A stretch of DNA of 64,000 nucleotides. Source: Bryobacterales bacterium. GTDB lineage: Bacteria; Acidobacteriota; Terriglobia; Bryobacterales; Bryobacteraceae. The notes under the pieces were generated by a model. It ran no database searches. It had not been told where the DNA came from and saw nothing but the letters and a program-made list of their open reading frames with translations. Positions within the stretch are counted from its first letter, which is position 1. Every line of letters begins with the position of its first letter. The position numbers and the translations under genes were made by a program. Location of the stretch: contig JADLBD010000117.1 of the NCBI GenBank assembly GCA_020847975.1, positions 16,688 to 80,687 on the forward strand, in the 5' to 3' direction. Positions 52,741 through 62,547 of the stretch are shown here, piece by piece.

Positions 52741-54858
52741 ATGCCCACACTTACCACGCCTTCCAAGCCCCATCCGCACAAGGACTCCACGTCGCTTCTC
52801 CCGAAGAAGCCGGCGCGGTCTCGTCCCCTATTTGACCCGGAAATCGTTCGTCGCGCCATAGCCGCGTCCTTCGCCAAACTTAATCCGGTCACTTTGCTGA
52901 AGAATCCCGTCATGTTCGTGGTCGAGGTGGGAGCCGCGCTCACCACTCTCTTCCTCATCCGCGATATTTTCATCAGAGCCGGCGCCATCGGATTCTCCGC
53001 GCAGATCTCCCTCTGGCTCTGGTTTACGGTGCTGTTCGCCAACTTCGCGGAAGCCATGGCCGAAGCGCGCGGCAAAGCACAGGCGGATACCTTGCGTAAG
53101 ACCAAGACAGATGCCATTGCGAAGAGAATTGTCTCCGGCGGGATCGAGCAGGTTCCTGCCTCCGCCCTCCGCACCGGCGATATCGTTGCCTGCGAAGCCG
53201 GTGACCTCATTCCGGGGGATGGTGAAGTCATCGATGGCATCGCCACCGTCGACGAGTCGGTCATAACCGGAGAAAGTGCTCCCGTCATCCGTGAATCCGG
53301 CGGGGACCGCAGCGCCGTCACCGGCGGCACACGTGTCCTCTCCGACAGCATCCGCATTCGCATCACCTCCAACCCCGGCGAAACCTTCCTCGATCGCATG
53401 ATCGCCCTCGTCGAAGGAGCTGAGCGCCAGAAAACTCCCAATGAAATCGCCCTCAACATCCTCATTGCCGGCCTCACGCTGATCTTTCTTCTGGCCGTCA
53501 TCACCCTCCTGCCCTTCTCGAGTTTCAGCGTTGCACAAGCCGGGTCCGGGGCCGTCCCCAGTATCGCGGTTCTCATCTCCCTGCTCGTTTGCCTGATCCC
53601 CACCACCATTGGCGGACTGCTCTCCGCCATCGGGATTGCCGGCATGGACCGCGTCATGCAACACAACGTGCTCGCCATGAGCGGTAAAGCCGTCGAGGCC
53701 GCCGGGGACATCAACTCGCTCCTTCTTGACAAGACAGGCACGATCACCCTCGGAAACCGGCAAGCCGTCGACTTCCTTCCCATCAACGGTGTAACCGCAC
53801 AGGAGTTGGCAGACGCCGCGCAACTGTCGAGCCTCGCCGACGAGACCCCCGAAGGCCGCTCCGTCGTCGTCCTGGCCAAGGAAAAATTCGCCCTTCGCGG
53901 CCGGCACATTCCCGAGCACGAAGCCACCTTCTTCCCGTTCTCCGCCTATTCCCGGATGAGCGGCGTCGATTGGGAAGGCCGCCAACTCCGCAAAGGCGCC
54001 ACCGGCGCAATCTGCAAGTTCGTCCTGGAGATGGGCGGGGAAGTGCCCCCTTACTTTCAGGAGATGAGCGAACGCATCTCCCGTACTGGGGGCACGCCGC
54101 TCGCCGTCTGTGACAGTAGCCGACTGCTCGGCATCATCCACCTCAAGGACGTCGTCAAGGGCGGTATGAACGAGCGGATTGCGCAACTACGCCGTATGGG
54201 AATCCGCACGGTCATGATCACCGGCGATAATCCGCTCACCGCCGCCGCCATCGCCGCCGAGGCGGGTGTCGACGACTTCCTCGCCCAGGCCACCCCAAAG
54301 GACAAACTCGAATACATCAGAAATGAGCAGGCCGCCGGCCGCCTGGTTGCCATGACCGGCGACGGCACGAACGATGCTCCAGCCCTTGCCCAAGCCGATG
54401 TCGGCCTCGCCATGAACACGGGCACCATGGCTGCCAAGGAAGCCGGCAACATGGTGGACCTCGACTCCAACCCCACCAAGCTCATTGAAGTCGTCGCTAT
54501 CGGCAAGCAGTTGCTCATTACCCGCGGCGCGCTCACCACTTTCTCCATCGCCAATGATGTGGCGAAGTATTTCGCCATCATCCCCGCGATGTTTATGGCT
54601 ACCTACCCCGCCCTCGGCAGGCTGAACATCATGGGACTTCACACCCCTCAGAGCGCTGTCCTCGCCGCCGTCATCTTCAACGCGCTCATCATCATCGCCC
54701 TTGTTCCGCTTGCCCTGCGAGGCGTGAAATACCGCCCGCTCGACGCCGCCGGCCTTCTGCGGCGGAACCTCCTCATCTACGGAATCGGCGGCATCATCGC
54801 CCCGTTCCCCGGCATCTGGCTGCTGGATCAACTGCTGGCGGCATTCCATCTCGCCTAA
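52741..54858 (+). CDS. kdpB: KdpB, P-type ATPase subunit
   Basis: A 705-aa P-type ATPase. I set the start at ATG 52741, after the kdpA stop; the frame is open further up but there overlaps kdpA. Motifs: [15 protein letters not shown] (TGES), [13 protein letters not shown] (phosphorylated Asp), KGA in the nucleotide domain ([10 protein letters not shown]) and [16 protein letters not shown]. It hydrolyses ATP to drive K+ uptake through KdpA. Confidence 0.98.
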   Translation: MPTLTTPSKPHPHKDSTSLLPKKPARSRPLFDPEIVRRAIAASFAKLNPVTLLKNPVMFVVEVGAALTTLFLIRDIFIRAGAIGFSAQISLWLWFTVLFANFAEAMAEARGKAQADTLRKTKTDAIAKRIVSGGIEQVPASALRTGDIVACEAGDLIPGDGEVIDGIATVDESVITGESAPVIRESGGDRSAVTGGTRVLSDSIRIRITSNPGETFLDRMIALVEGAERQKTPNEIALNILIAGLTLIFLLAVITLLPFSSFSVAQAGSGAVPSIAVLISLLVCLIPTTIGGLLSAIGIAGMDRVMQHNVLAMSGKAVEAAGDINSLLLDKTGTITLGNRQAVDFLPINGVTAQELADAAQLSSLADETPEGRSVVVLAKEKFALRGRHIPEHEATFFPFSAYSRMSGVDWEGRQLRKGATGAICKFVLEMGGEVPPYFQEMSERISRTGGTPLAVCDSSRLLGIIHLKDVVKGGMNERIAQLRRMGIRTVMITGDNPLTAAAIAAEAGVDDFLAQATPKDKLEYIRNEQAAGRLVAMTGDGTNDAPALAQADVGLAMNTGTMAAKEAGNMVDLDSNPTKLIEVVAIGKQLLITRGALTTFSIANDVAKYFAIIPAMFMATYPALGRLNIMGLHTPQSAVLAAVIFNALIIIALVPLALRGVKYRPLDAAGLLRRNLLIYGIGGIIAPFPGIWLLDQLLAAFHLA

Positions 54859-54869
54859 GGAGACTCCCC

Positions 54870-55451
54870 ATGTGGCAACAAATCCTGCCTGGATTGCGAA
54901 TCAAGCTTTTCATGACGCTGGTCTTTGGCGTCGTCTATCCGCTCGCCATGACCGGCATCTCACAACTCCTGTTCCCTTACAAGGCCAATGGAAGCCTGAT
55001 TCTCGCGGCAGGCAAAATCATCGGCTCCGAACTCATCGGTCAGAATTTTTCGAGACCCGAATACTTTCACCCGCGTCCCTCCGCCGCCGGCAACCAGGGC
55101 TACGATGCCACGGCCTCAGGGGGCTCCAATTATGGCCCCACGAATAGGAAACTCATCGATCGCGTGAAGGCGTCCGTCGAGGCATTCCGGCGGGAGAATC
55201 CTGATTACCGAGGCCCCATCCCCGCTGATCTCGCCACCGCTTCCGCCAGCGGCCTTGATCCGCATATCAGCCCCGATTCCGCTCTTGCTCAGGTTCCTCG
55301 CGTCGCCAAAGCCCGCGGCGCCGCCCTCGACGCGGTTTATCAGCTAGTCGAGCAGTCTACTCAAAGGCCTGACTTCGGCTTGCTTGGCGAACCGCGTGTC
55401 AACGTCCTTCGCCTCAACCTTGCACTGGATCAGGCTTTCCCCAGGCGTTGA
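54870..55451 (+). CDS. kdpC: KdpC subunit
   Basis: A 193-aa protein with one N-terminal membrane helix (LFMTLVFGVVYPLAMTGI) and the conserved GSELIGQNFSRPEYFHPRPS block, followed by a soluble outer domain with DLVTASASGLDPHISP-like sequence. KdpC acts as a chaperone-like subunit that raises ATP affinity in KdpFABC. AAGGAGA lies before the ATG, 11 bases after kdpB. Confidence 0.96.
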   Translation: MWQQILPGLRIKLFMTLVFGVVYPLAMTGISQLLFPYKANGSLILAAGKIIGSELIGQNFSRPEYFHPRPSAAGNQGYDATASGGSNYGPTNRKLIDRVKASVEAFRRENPDYRGPIPADLATASASGLDPHISPDSALAQVPRVAKARGAALDAVYQLVEQSTQRPDFGLLGEPRVNVLRLNLALDQAFPRR

Positions 55452-55480
55452 TCTGCCGCCGTTTATGCTAAGAGAAGCTT

Positions 55481-56566
55481 ATGCCAGGGGAACGACGGCG
55501 CAAGACACCGGAAGAACTGCTTCGCGCCATCCAGGCCGAGGAAGCAAGAGCGCGCAGAGGACACCTCAAAATCTTTCTTGGCTACGCCTCCGGCGTCGGC
55601 AAGTCTTTTCGCATGCTCGATGAAGCCAGACGGCGCCAGGAACGGGGTCAGGATGTTGTCGTCGGCGCGCTCCAGCCCCAAATGCCGCCTGATGTCCAGG
55701 CACTGGCCGTCAAACTCGAAGTGATTCCGCTCAGGAACCTGGCCGGCGGACCGGCCGTCGATGTGGACGCTATCATCCACCGCCGTCCCGCCGTCTGCTT
55801 TATTGACGGCCTTGCCTACGACAATCCGCCCGGCGCGCGCAACCCCACCCGCTGGCTCGATGTGGAGGAGTTATTGCAGGCCGGCATCAAGGTGATCGGC
55901 TCCATCAACGTTCAGTACGTCGAGGAGTTGTCCGGTCAGATCGAGACCATCACCGGAAAGCGTGCTTCCCAGACGGTTCCCCTGGCCTTCCTCAAAAGCG
56001 CGGATGAGATCGAGATCGTGGACGCGCCGCCGGAACTACCCCTCGATCGTTTGCCGGAAGTCCCTGCCGCCGAACGCTCCCTGCGCCTCTCCAGACTCCG
56101 CGAACTCGCTCTGGTCATGGCCGCCGATGTCGTCGATTGCCAGCTATCCGCCTACCTCGAAAACCACGGAATCGATCCCACTTACGGAACACAGGAGCGA
56201 ATTCTCGTCTGCATCACTCCCCGAGCCAACGTTCGCGAGATGATGGAAACGGCGCGCATCGTCTCCGATCGCTTCCACGGCGAACTGATCGCCGCCTATG
56301 TCCACCAGCCCAATCTGTCCGAGTCTGATCAGGCGGCGCTCCAGCAAAAGATCGCCATCGCCAAACAAGCCGGAGCCGCCATCGAGATCCTCCATGGCGA
56401 AAACTTCGTGGAGACCATCCTCGACTTCGCCAAATCAAGGGGAATCACTCAGATCTTCATGGGGCATAGCCAGCGCGCTGGAATCCGGCCGTTTCTCTGG
56501 GGCAACCCGGTGGATCATCTCATTCGCCGCTCGCGCGGCATGGACATCCGTGTCTTCCCTCAATAG
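55481..56566 (+). CDS. Stand-alone KdpD N-terminal domain plus USP domain (copy 1)
   Basis: A 361-aa protein made of a KdpD sensor domain (residues about 20-230; FLGYASGVGKSFRML is the Walker-A-like site, followed by a VVVGALQPQ strand) and a universal-stress-like domain (about 245-361, with ILVCITPRANVREMM and TQIFMGHSQRAG). It has no membrane or kinase part. It should feed ATP, c-di-AMP or stress signals to the short KdpD kinase encoded at the head of the locus. c-di-AMP binding by the USP part is known in some KdpD proteins; it is not shown here. Confidence 0.9.
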   Translation: MPGERRRKTPEELLRAIQAEEARARRGHLKIFLGYASGVGKSFRMLDEARRRQERGQDVVVGALQPQMPPDVQALAVKLEVIPLRNLAGGPAVDVDAIIHRRPAVCFIDGLAYDNPPGARNPTRWLDVEELLQAGIKVIGSINVQYVEELSGQIETITGKRASQTVPLAFLKSADEIEIVDAPPELPLDRLPEVPAAERSLRLSRLRELALVMAADVVDCQLSAYLENHGIDPTYGTQERILVCITPRANVREMMETARIVSDRFHGELIAAYVHQPNLSESDQAALQQKIAIAKQAGAAIEILHGENFVETILDFAKSRGITQIFMGHSQRAGIRPFLWGNPVDHLIRRSRGMDIRVFPQ

Positions 56567-56569
56567 CGC

Positions 56570-57679
56570 ATGACGAAGTTGACAGACGGCCGGCGGCGCG
56601 GCACTCTCCGCATCTTCATGGGCTACGCCGCGGGTGTCGGCAAGACCTACAAGATGCTTGAAGAAGCCCAGGAACTGAAGGCTCGTGGTGTGGATGTCGT
56701 CATCGGTTATTTCGAACCGCACGGGCGCAAGGATACCATTGCCAAGACCCAAGGACTCGAAATCGTGCCGCGCCGGCAGATCGAATATCGCGGCTCCCTG
56801 TTCGAGGAAATGGACACCCGCGCCATCCTGGCCAGGAACCCTCAGGTCTGTCTCGTCGACGAGTTCCCCCACTCGAACGTTCCCGGCTCCGATCGGCCGA
56901 AGCGCTGGGAAGACGTGCAGGTGCTCCGGGACGCGGGAATCGATGTCCTCACCACCATGAACATTCAGCACCTCGAGAGCCTGAACGACCAGATCTTCAA
57001 CATCAGCGGAGTTCGCGTCCGGGAAACTATTCCTGACTGGGTCGTCGAGCAGGCCGACGAGATCGTTCTCACTGACCTTACCCCAAGGGCTCTCCTCCAC
57101 CGTCTCGAGCGTGGTGTGGTCTACAGTCCGGAACAGGCCGAACGCGCCCTGAGAAATTTCTTCCGCGAGCAGACGCTGGTCGCGTTGCGCGAACTCGCCC
57201 TTCGCCAGGCTGCTCACGAAGTCGAGCAGCGCATCCCTGCCGGCCCCTTGTCCGCTTCCTCCCTGAAGCGCCACCGCATCCTGATCTTCATCACGCCCGA
57301 TCCGCGCACCGCCATGCTCATTCGCAGGGCCAAACGTGTCAGCGATTTCCTCGATGCGGAATGCTTCGCCGTCGCCGTGCAACCCCCGGGCGTTGACAGT
57401 ACACTCGCCCCGGACGATCGCGAGGCCATCGAATGCCATCTCAATTTCGCCCGCAACCTGCACATCGAAACGCGCATCCTCGAAAGTGACCATTTCGCCC
57501 GCGCGCTGGTCGTTTTCGCTCGCCTCAACGGCATTACCCAGATCTTCCTCGCCCGCCCCGCCGAGCGCTCCTGGCTTCCCATTCTCTCGCGCAGCCTCGT
57601 GCAGAAGATCGTAGACCTTGCCAAGGATATGCAGGTGGTGATTGTCTCCGAACGGGAAACTCAGCATGTCAGAGACTGA
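56570..57679 (+). CDS. Stand-alone KdpD N-terminal domain plus USP domain (copy 2)
   Basis: A 369-aa paralogue of the preceding gene, 3 bases downstream. The KdpD domain has MGYAAGVGKTYKMLEE (Walker A-like), DVVIGYFEPHGR and CLVDEFPHSNVPGS (DEF/Walker B-like), which is closer to classical KdpD than copy 1. The USP part starts near residue 240 (ILIFITPDPRTAMLI) and ends with ITQIFLARPAERS. Two copies with diverged KdpD parts suggest two different inputs or a hetero-complex with the short kinase. It ends 14 bases before a convergent gene. Confidence 0.9.
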   Translation: MTKLTDGRRRGTLRIFMGYAAGVGKTYKMLEEAQELKARGVDVVIGYFEPHGRKDTIAKTQGLEIVPRRQIEYRGSLFEEMDTRAILARNPQVCLVDEFPHSNVPGSDRPKRWEDVQVLRDAGIDVLTTMNIQHLESLNDQIFNISGVRVRETIPDWVVEQADEIVLTDLTPRALLHRLERGVVYSPEQAERALRNFFREQTLVALRELALRQAAHEVEQRIPAGPLSASSLKRHRILIFITPDPRTAMLIRRAKRVSDFLDAECFAVAVQPPGVDSTLAPDDREAIECHLNFARNLHIETRILESDHFARALVVFARLNGITQIFLARPAERSWLPILSRSLVQKIVDLAKDMQVVIVSERETQHVRD

Positions 57680-57693
57680 TCTTCCCTTTCAAC

Positions 57694-59046
57694 TCACGCC
57701 GTTGCGCCCATCACTTTCGGCCGCGCTACCGGAGCCGGCACCGCCTGCAACACGAACGGCTCGCGGAATCCCGCCAGCACCGGCGTCAACTGATCGATTG
57801 TCCTCCGCAGGTCCGCCATCGTCTCCACGAACTCCCCGTCTCTGCGCCGTTCCAAGGCGCCGCGCATCGCCTGAAACTCCTGGGTCAGTTCCTGCATGGC
57901 TTTCTCTATCCCCTGGAACTGCGCCTTCTGAGCCGGTATGGCCGAGGAAAGAAGCGGCAGCCATACGCTTCCCATCTCCCGCCGGATTGCGCCAAGCATC
58001 CGTTCTCCGCCAACCAGCAGCAGACTTGCCATCCATTGCAGCAGGACGAACCCCGTAACCCCCGCCAGCACCAGTCGGGGCATTTCCACATTCATTGACC
58101 GCGTCCCCTGAAAGACCGCCATTGCCGATAGCGAGCATACCGCCACCGCCGCAACACCCCATGCGTGCATCCGGATCTCGTGCACATCACCTCTCAACGA
58201 GTGTTGATCGGCCTGCTCATGCTGCTCGGCCAGCAAACAAGCCCCTGCCATATCGCCTGTCTTCAACGTCGCCTGGATCCTTCGCAGCAGTGGACTTGCC
58301 TGTGCCGCCTCTCCTCCAAGCCTTTCCGACGTCTCCCCAACTGCCTTCGCCGTCAACAACCGCCTCGTCTCCTGAACCGCGTCGGATTCGAGCGTCCCTT
58401 CCTCCACCCACATCCTCCACCGGATGGCGAATCCCTGCACCACCCCCGCCACAAACACCATCGCGCAAGCCGCCAGTCCCCACCCGAGCCAGGGAACCAG
58501 CGCTCCAGCCGTGCTGAATGCCAGCAGCAAGGCGAACGCCTTGCGGCCCGCCGGCGAGATTCTCACCGCCAGCGGCGCTTTGTCCGGAACCCTGGGAGAT
58601 GCCCGTACCTCCGCAGGTGGCCGCGCCGCCGGCCGCGACGGTTCTGACAACGTGACTGGTCCGTAGCTCTGCCCTCTCTGCCAGGCCTCTTGCAGCCATC
58701 GCGAGTGGCATTCCACCATCTCGCCCGCGGATGTAATCCGAGCCGCCAGCGCCAGCACTTCCTCCTGCAGCGCCATCTCATCCGCGAAGCGCTCGCTTGC
58801 CGGCATCAGCCCTCTTGCCATCGAGGATGCGAACATGTGGCGAATCTTTCCAAGCAGCGCGGCGTTCTCCGTCTCGATGGCGATGCAATAGGGTCTCGCC
58901 CGCCCGTCTCCTATCTCGCCGTGATACAACGTGCTCCCGGCCAGTTCGCGAGGCGGCGCCACCGTGAACAAAATGCGAAATGCCGTGTAGCCATAGAAAC
59001 CTGACCCGAGCTTTTGCGAATCGAATAGTATGCCTAGTTGTGGCAT
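57694..59046 (-). CDS. Membrane protein of unknown function
   Basis: A 450-aa protein. The N-terminal 110 residues look like a soluble domain (MPQLGILFDSQKLGSGFYGY), followed by a Pro-rich linker, two hydrophobic helices near residues 170-210, another pair near 305-350, and a coiled-coil stretch (IEKAMQELTQEFQAMRGALE) before a C-terminal Pro/Val tail. The pattern recalls motor-accessory or MotA-like membrane proteins, but no signature supports that. It converges on the kdp cluster. Confidence 0.7.
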   Translation of the reverse strand: MPQLGILFDSQKLGSGFYGYTAFRILFTVAPPRELAGSTLYHGEIGDGRARPYCIAIETENAALLGKIRHMFASSMARGLMPASERFADEMALQEEVLALAARITSAGEMVECHSRWLQEAWQRGQSYGPVTLSEPSRPAARPPAEVRASPRVPDKAPLAVRISPAGRKAFALLLAFSTAGALVPWLGWGLAACAMVFVAGVVQGFAIRWRMWVEEGTLESDAVQETRRLLTAKAVGETSERLGGEAAQASPLLRRIQATLKTGDMAGACLLAEQHEQADQHSLRGDVHEIRMHAWGVAAVAVCSLSAMAVFQGTRSMNVEMPRLVLAGVTGFVLLQWMASLLLVGGERMLGAIRREMGSVWLPLLSSAIPAQKAQFQGIEKAMQELTQEFQAMRGALERRRDGEFVETMADLRRTIDQLTPVLAGFREPFVLQAVPAPVARPKVMGATA

Positions 59047-59383
59047 GGGGAGGTACTCCTTCTAAGGCCCAAACTTATTTGTATTAGGTAAGTGCCTCCG
59101 CCCCTCCACAATTCTCAGGACGCCGATGCGGGGTGTGGTACTGTACGCGGACTAGGTCCCAAACCGTTAACGTAATTCTCTAACCTCGCCATCCCATGCC
59201 GCAGTATGCTTGGGCCTGCGGCACAGCAGCCTGAAAAACCGATTCCAATGCCTCACCAGAACATCATCCCGGTCCGCGAAACCGCGCCATTCCTCAACGT
59301 GCGAATCCACGCCATCCGCCGCCTTCAAGAAAACAGCATGAAGCTGAGCTAGAATCCAATAGAGTTACAGGAGGCAATATCGC
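59047..59383. other. Intergenic region with one tiny open frame
   Basis: About 337 bases between divergent genes. It should contain promoters for the membrane protein (left) and the GH19 gene (right); ACAGGAGG ends about 7 bases before the GH19 ATG. A 34-codon frame (59248-59352, MPHQNIIPVRETAPFLNV...) is protein-like but has no ribosome site; it may be a remnant. Nothing else is recognised. Confidence 0.45.
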
Positions 59384-60181
59384 ATGTGCCTTACCGGATC
59401 AGTTGGCCCCAAGGCCCTCTCCGATAACAAGCGGGAGGAAGTCCGCTTAGTCCAGATGCTGATCAATGGCAATCTCGGCAAGCTCATCCCACTCGCACCC
59501 CTCGTGGAAGACGGTTGGATCGGCGACGGTACGCTGGGCGCTATTGCGGAGTTCCAGCGCCGGGTTCTGAACATGGCCAGTCCGACCAGCAAAGTTGAAC
59601 CCGGCGGCGACACCTGGAAGAAGCTCAAGGAAGGACTCGGCGCCGGCCTCACGCGGGAAAAGTTTCGCATCATCATGTATCCCGCCTCGGGCACCCTTGT
59701 CGACCGCTTCTTCCCGCATTTCGCCGCCGCTCTCACCGCCAACAACATCAACACCCCTCTCCGCCAGTCCCACTTTCTCGGGCAACTCGGCCATGAGAGC
59801 GGCAACCTGCGCTATACCGAAGAGATCGCCAGCGGCGAGGCCTATGAAGGCCGCGCCGACCTCGGCAACACCCAGACCGGAGACGGCGTCCGTTTCAAGG
59901 GCCGCGGGCTCATTCAGATCACGGGCCGCTCCAACTATACCGCCTATGGAACCTCGCGCCACACGGATTACGTTACCGAGCCCAACAACCGCCTCCTCGC
60001 TACTGATGCCTCCGTTGCCGTCGATTGCTCCGGCTGGTTCTGGTCCGCCAACGGCCTCAACGCCCTGGCCGACAGCGATGATATCCGCGCTGTGACCCGC
60101 ACCATCAACGGTGGATATAACGGACTCGATGACCGCACGACAAGGACTAACAAAGCGAAATGTATCCTCTTGCCGGACTGA
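59384..60181 (+). CDS. GH19-type peptidoglycan hydrolase with N-terminal peptidoglycan-binding-like domain
   Basis: A 265-aa protein without a signal peptide. Residues about 10-85 resemble a peptidoglycan-binding fold (VRLVQMLINGN; GDGTLGAIAEFQRRVLN). Residues 100-262 are a GH19 lysozyme/chitinase domain: FLGQLGHESG (E138 as likely acid), YTEEIASG, then FKGRGLIQITGRSNY. No leader means export by a secretion system or lysis. The next gene, a lipoprotein, overlaps it by 22 bases. The same order, GH19 plus peptidoglycan binding then XAC2610-type lipoprotein, is the Xanthomonas citri T4SS effector/immunity pair XAC2609/XAC2610. A phage endolysin origin is the alternative. Confidence 0.85.
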   Translation: MCLTGSVGPKALSDNKREEVRLVQMLINGNLGKLIPLAPLVEDGWIGDGTLGAIAEFQRRVLNMASPTSKVEPGGDTWKKLKEGLGAGLTREKFRIIMYPASGTLVDRFFPHFAAALTANNINTPLRQSHFLGQLGHESGNLRYTEEIASGEAYEGRADLGNTQTGDGVRFKGRGLIQITGRSNYTAYGTSRHTDYVTEPNNRLLATDASVAVDCSGWFWSANGLNALADSDDIRAVTRTINGGYNGLDDRTTRTNKAKCILLPD

Positions 60182-60846
60182 TCGCGATTCTGTTGGCCGC
60201 CACCGGATGCGCCCAGCAGCCGGCCCGGCAGACGGCAGCCTCTGAAACCCCAGCCACCGCATTGTCTGCCCCGGCCTACGTGGAGGACTGCCAGCCCTGC
60301 GCCATCGAGATTTCGCCTGCCGTGGGCGCCTTCCGTTTCCGCTTCTCCTTCTCCCCCGCCGGCGCCGGCCGCGTGGTTCATTCCATTGCCGTTACGCCTC
60401 CGGGCGGGCCAGCCGCCTCCCAAAGCCTCGAAGTGAAAGGCATGATGCCGCTACTCTCCGGCGCCAAAGTGTTTTTCGGAGGACAGGATCTGAATTTCGA
60501 CGGCTATAAGGATCTCATGATCATCATCAGCCACGGCGTCGCCAACGCGTATGCCGACTACTGGCTGTATGATCCCGGCGCGCACAACTTCGTGTCCCTC
60601 GGGGAGTATCCGGTCTTTACCGTCGATCAGGCCGCCAAACGGCTGAAGACTTACGAGCGCGGCGGCTCCGGAGGCATGATCTACGAATCGCGCCAGTATG
60701 CCTTTCTCGATGGAAAACTCACCGTGTTGCGCGTCGAAAAACAGGAAGCCATCGAGAACTCGCCAAACTTCCGCAAGACCATCGAGGAACGCAAAGACGG
60801 CAAACTCGTCACCATCGAGCGCCAGACTGTCCGCCCGCCCAGGTAG
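60160..60846 (+). CDS. XAC2610-like lipoprotein, possible immunity protein for the GH19 hydrolase
   Basis: A 228-aa lipoprotein: signal with lipobox AATGC (Cys17). The middle has GQDLNFDGYKDLMI, the acidic calcium-type loop that marks XAC2610-related proteins, followed by YADYWLYDP. In X. citri this protein sits in the periplasm and blocks the partner GH19 toxin. The 22-base overlap with the GH19 gene implies coupled expression. Family assignment is from motif and layout, not from an alignment. Confidence 0.7.
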   Translation: MYPLAGLIAILLAATGCAQQPARQTAASETPATALSAPAYVEDCQPCAIEISPAVGAFRFRFSFSPAGAGRVVHSIAVTPPGGPAASQSLEVKGMMPLLSGAKVFFGGQDLNFDGYKDLMIIISHGVANAYADYWLYDPGAHNFVSLGEYPVFTVDQAAKRLKTYERGGSGGMIYESRQYAFLDGKLTVLRVEKQEAIENSPNFRKTIEERKDGKLVTIERQTVRPPR

Positions 60847-60856
60847 CCCGCCCGCG

Positions 60857-61141
60857 TCAGCCCTCCTCGTCGAGCAGGGCCTCCATGTAACCCCGTGTCT
60901 GCTTCGACGGCGCCACCGGCACGATTTCGAACTCCATCAGATCCGTCCATGCGGCGACCCACTGCTGAAGCAGCAGGGCATCGTCCGTCTGCATCAACTG
61001 AAAACAGCGATCGAAATTCGGCTCCACCCAGCTATCGATATATTCGAGCCCGTCAGGCATCGATCGTCCGGATTCCCGAAGCCGCCGGCAGATCGGCCTC
61101 GGGTCGCGGTTCCGGAAGCGCTCAATCACCAGGAAAAGCAT
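60857..61141 (-). CDS. DUF3303 protein
   Basis: A 94-aa protein. MLFLVIERFRNRDPRPICRR, then GLEYIDSWVEPNFDRCFQLM and WTDLMEFEIVPV match DUF3303, a family of small stand-alone alpha/beta proteins (ferredoxin-like fold) common in acidobacteria. No enzymatic role is known. It converges on the lipoprotein gene and reads away from the sensor kinase. Confidence 0.88.
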   Translation of the reverse strand: MLFLVIERFRNRDPRPICRRLRESGRSMPDGLEYIDSWVEPNFDRCFQLMQTDDALLLQQWVAAWTDLMEFEIVPVAPSKQTRGYMEALLDEEG

Positions 61142-61245
61142 CCCTTGACGCTACCACAACCTCCGTTCCATCCTCCGCGCAAGACCTGCCGGCCTGCCGG
61201 AATACCCTCCTCGTCTGCCGGCCGTTTTCCCGTATGCTGATGTCA

Positions 61246-62529
61246 ATGCAACACAAGACGCAATTGGGTGGACGCTGGATCCTCATTGCCGCGTTTGTGG
61301 CGCTACTGCTGCTGATGCTCGTTGCCGGCTATGACAGCCTGTCCGCGCAGAAGAGGGTGCAGGCCGAGATTGCGAACCTCCGCGCCGAGCGCCGCGCCAG
61401 GGTGGCCGCGGTCATCGTCATCCGGCGGTCTACGTGGCTCTACTCGCGCGAAGTGGAAAGGCTGGCGGACTACCGCGCGCCCGTAACCCCTCCGCCGGTC
61501 ATGTCCTCCGTGAAACGGTTTTCACTCGATGTCGACGCCGCTCTCACCCGCTATCCCACCCCTTCCAGCGAACTGGAGCAGACCCTCCTCACTCGCCTCC
61601 GTGCCGAGTTGGGGGAACATCGCCAGACCATCGATTCCGGGCAATGCCCCTCGGCATCGTCTTTGGCGGAACTCACCGCCACCGTCGAACGCTTGCAGGA
61701 GTTGGATTCGCACATGACCGAGGATGCCGACTCTCAACTGGCGCAACAGTTGTCGCAACTCCAGCAGAGAGGGACAACCTTCCTCCTGTTCTCTCTGGGC
61801 GCTGGTCTGCTGATCGCGCTCGGCAGTCTGGCGTACATCTTGAGACTGGAAGCGAATGCGAGAGTGCATCTCGAACAGATCCTCCGCCACCGGTCGGAAT
61901 TGCAGGAACTCTCCGCGCGGCTCGTCGAGGCCCAGGAGCAGGAGCGCCGTTCTCTTTCCCGCGAGCTTCACGATGAGGTGGGGCAATCGATCGGCGCGCT
62001 GCTGGTGGACACCGGACGGCTTGCCTCTCTTCTTCCGCCCGGCGAGGACAGCATGCGCCCCTTGCTGAACGGCATTCGCGAAAGGGCTGAGCAACTGCTC
62101 CGCGAGGTCCGCGATATCAGCCTCCTGCTGCGCCCCTCGATGCTCGACGACCTCGGTCTCATCCCGGCCCTCGAGTGGCTCGCCCGCGAAACCTCCCGCC
62201 AGGGGGGCCCCGAGGTCGAAGTGGTGGATGAGAATGTCTCCGAGGACCTCAATGAAGACTACAGAACCTGCGTCTACCGCCTCGTCCAGGAGGCGCTGCG
62301 AAACGCAAGCCGCCATTCCGGGGCGCGCAACGTGATCGTTGCCGTCCGCCAGCGCGAAGGCCGCATCCTCGTCGAGGTGCGGGATGATGGAAAGGGCTTC
62401 GATCCCTCCCGGATGCGCGGCATGGGACTGCTCGGAATGGAGGAACGCGTGCAACGCTTCGGCGGCGCGCTGCGCATTGAATCGGGGTCCAGCGGCACTA
62501 CCGTCGCGGCGGACCTGCCTCTGCGATAG
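61246..62529 (+). CDS. NarL-type sensor histidine kinase (HisKA_3)
   Basis: About 427 aa from ATG 61246 (61234 and 61240 are equally possible; none has a clear ribosome site). Two membrane helices near residues 10-30 and 178-200 bracket a helical periplasmic domain. A short linker leads to HisKA_3 with ERRSLSRELHDEVGQS (His phosphorylated) and a HATPase with EALRNASRHSGARN, VRDDGKGFDP and MGLLGMEERV. The signal is unknown. It is followed 18 bases later by its LuxR-type regulator. Confidence 0.9.
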   Translation: MQHKTQLGGRWILIAAFVALLLLMLVAGYDSLSAQKRVQAEIANLRAERRARVAAVIVIRRSTWLYSREVERLADYRAPVTPPPVMSSVKRFSLDVDAALTRYPTPSSELEQTLLTRLRAELGEHRQTIDSGQCPSASSLAELTATVERLQELDSHMTEDADSQLAQQLSQLQQRGTTFLLFSLGAGLLIALGSLAYILRLEANARVHLEQILRHRSELQELSARLVEAQEQERRSLSRELHDEVGQSIGALLVDTGRLASLLPPGEDSMRPLLNGIRERAEQLLREVRDISLLLRPSMLDDLGLIPALEWLARETSRQGGPEVEVVDENVSEDLNEDYRTCVYRLVQEALRNASRHSGARNVIVAVRQREGRILVEVRDDGKGFDPSRMRGMGLLGMEERVQRFGGALRIESGSSGTTVAADLPLR

Positions 62530-62547
62530 CCTTGAGGATACGGAAGC

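Noticed and set aside
52828..54186. Minus-strand 452-codon frame
   Set aside because: Antisense to kdpB; Gly/Asp/Glu-rich repeats reflect the reverse of GC-rich codons.
59248..59352. 34-codon frame as an excisionase-like gene
   Set aside because: The HAIRRLQ part is faintly reminiscent of a helix-turn-helix, but the frame is too short, has no ribosome site and stands alone.
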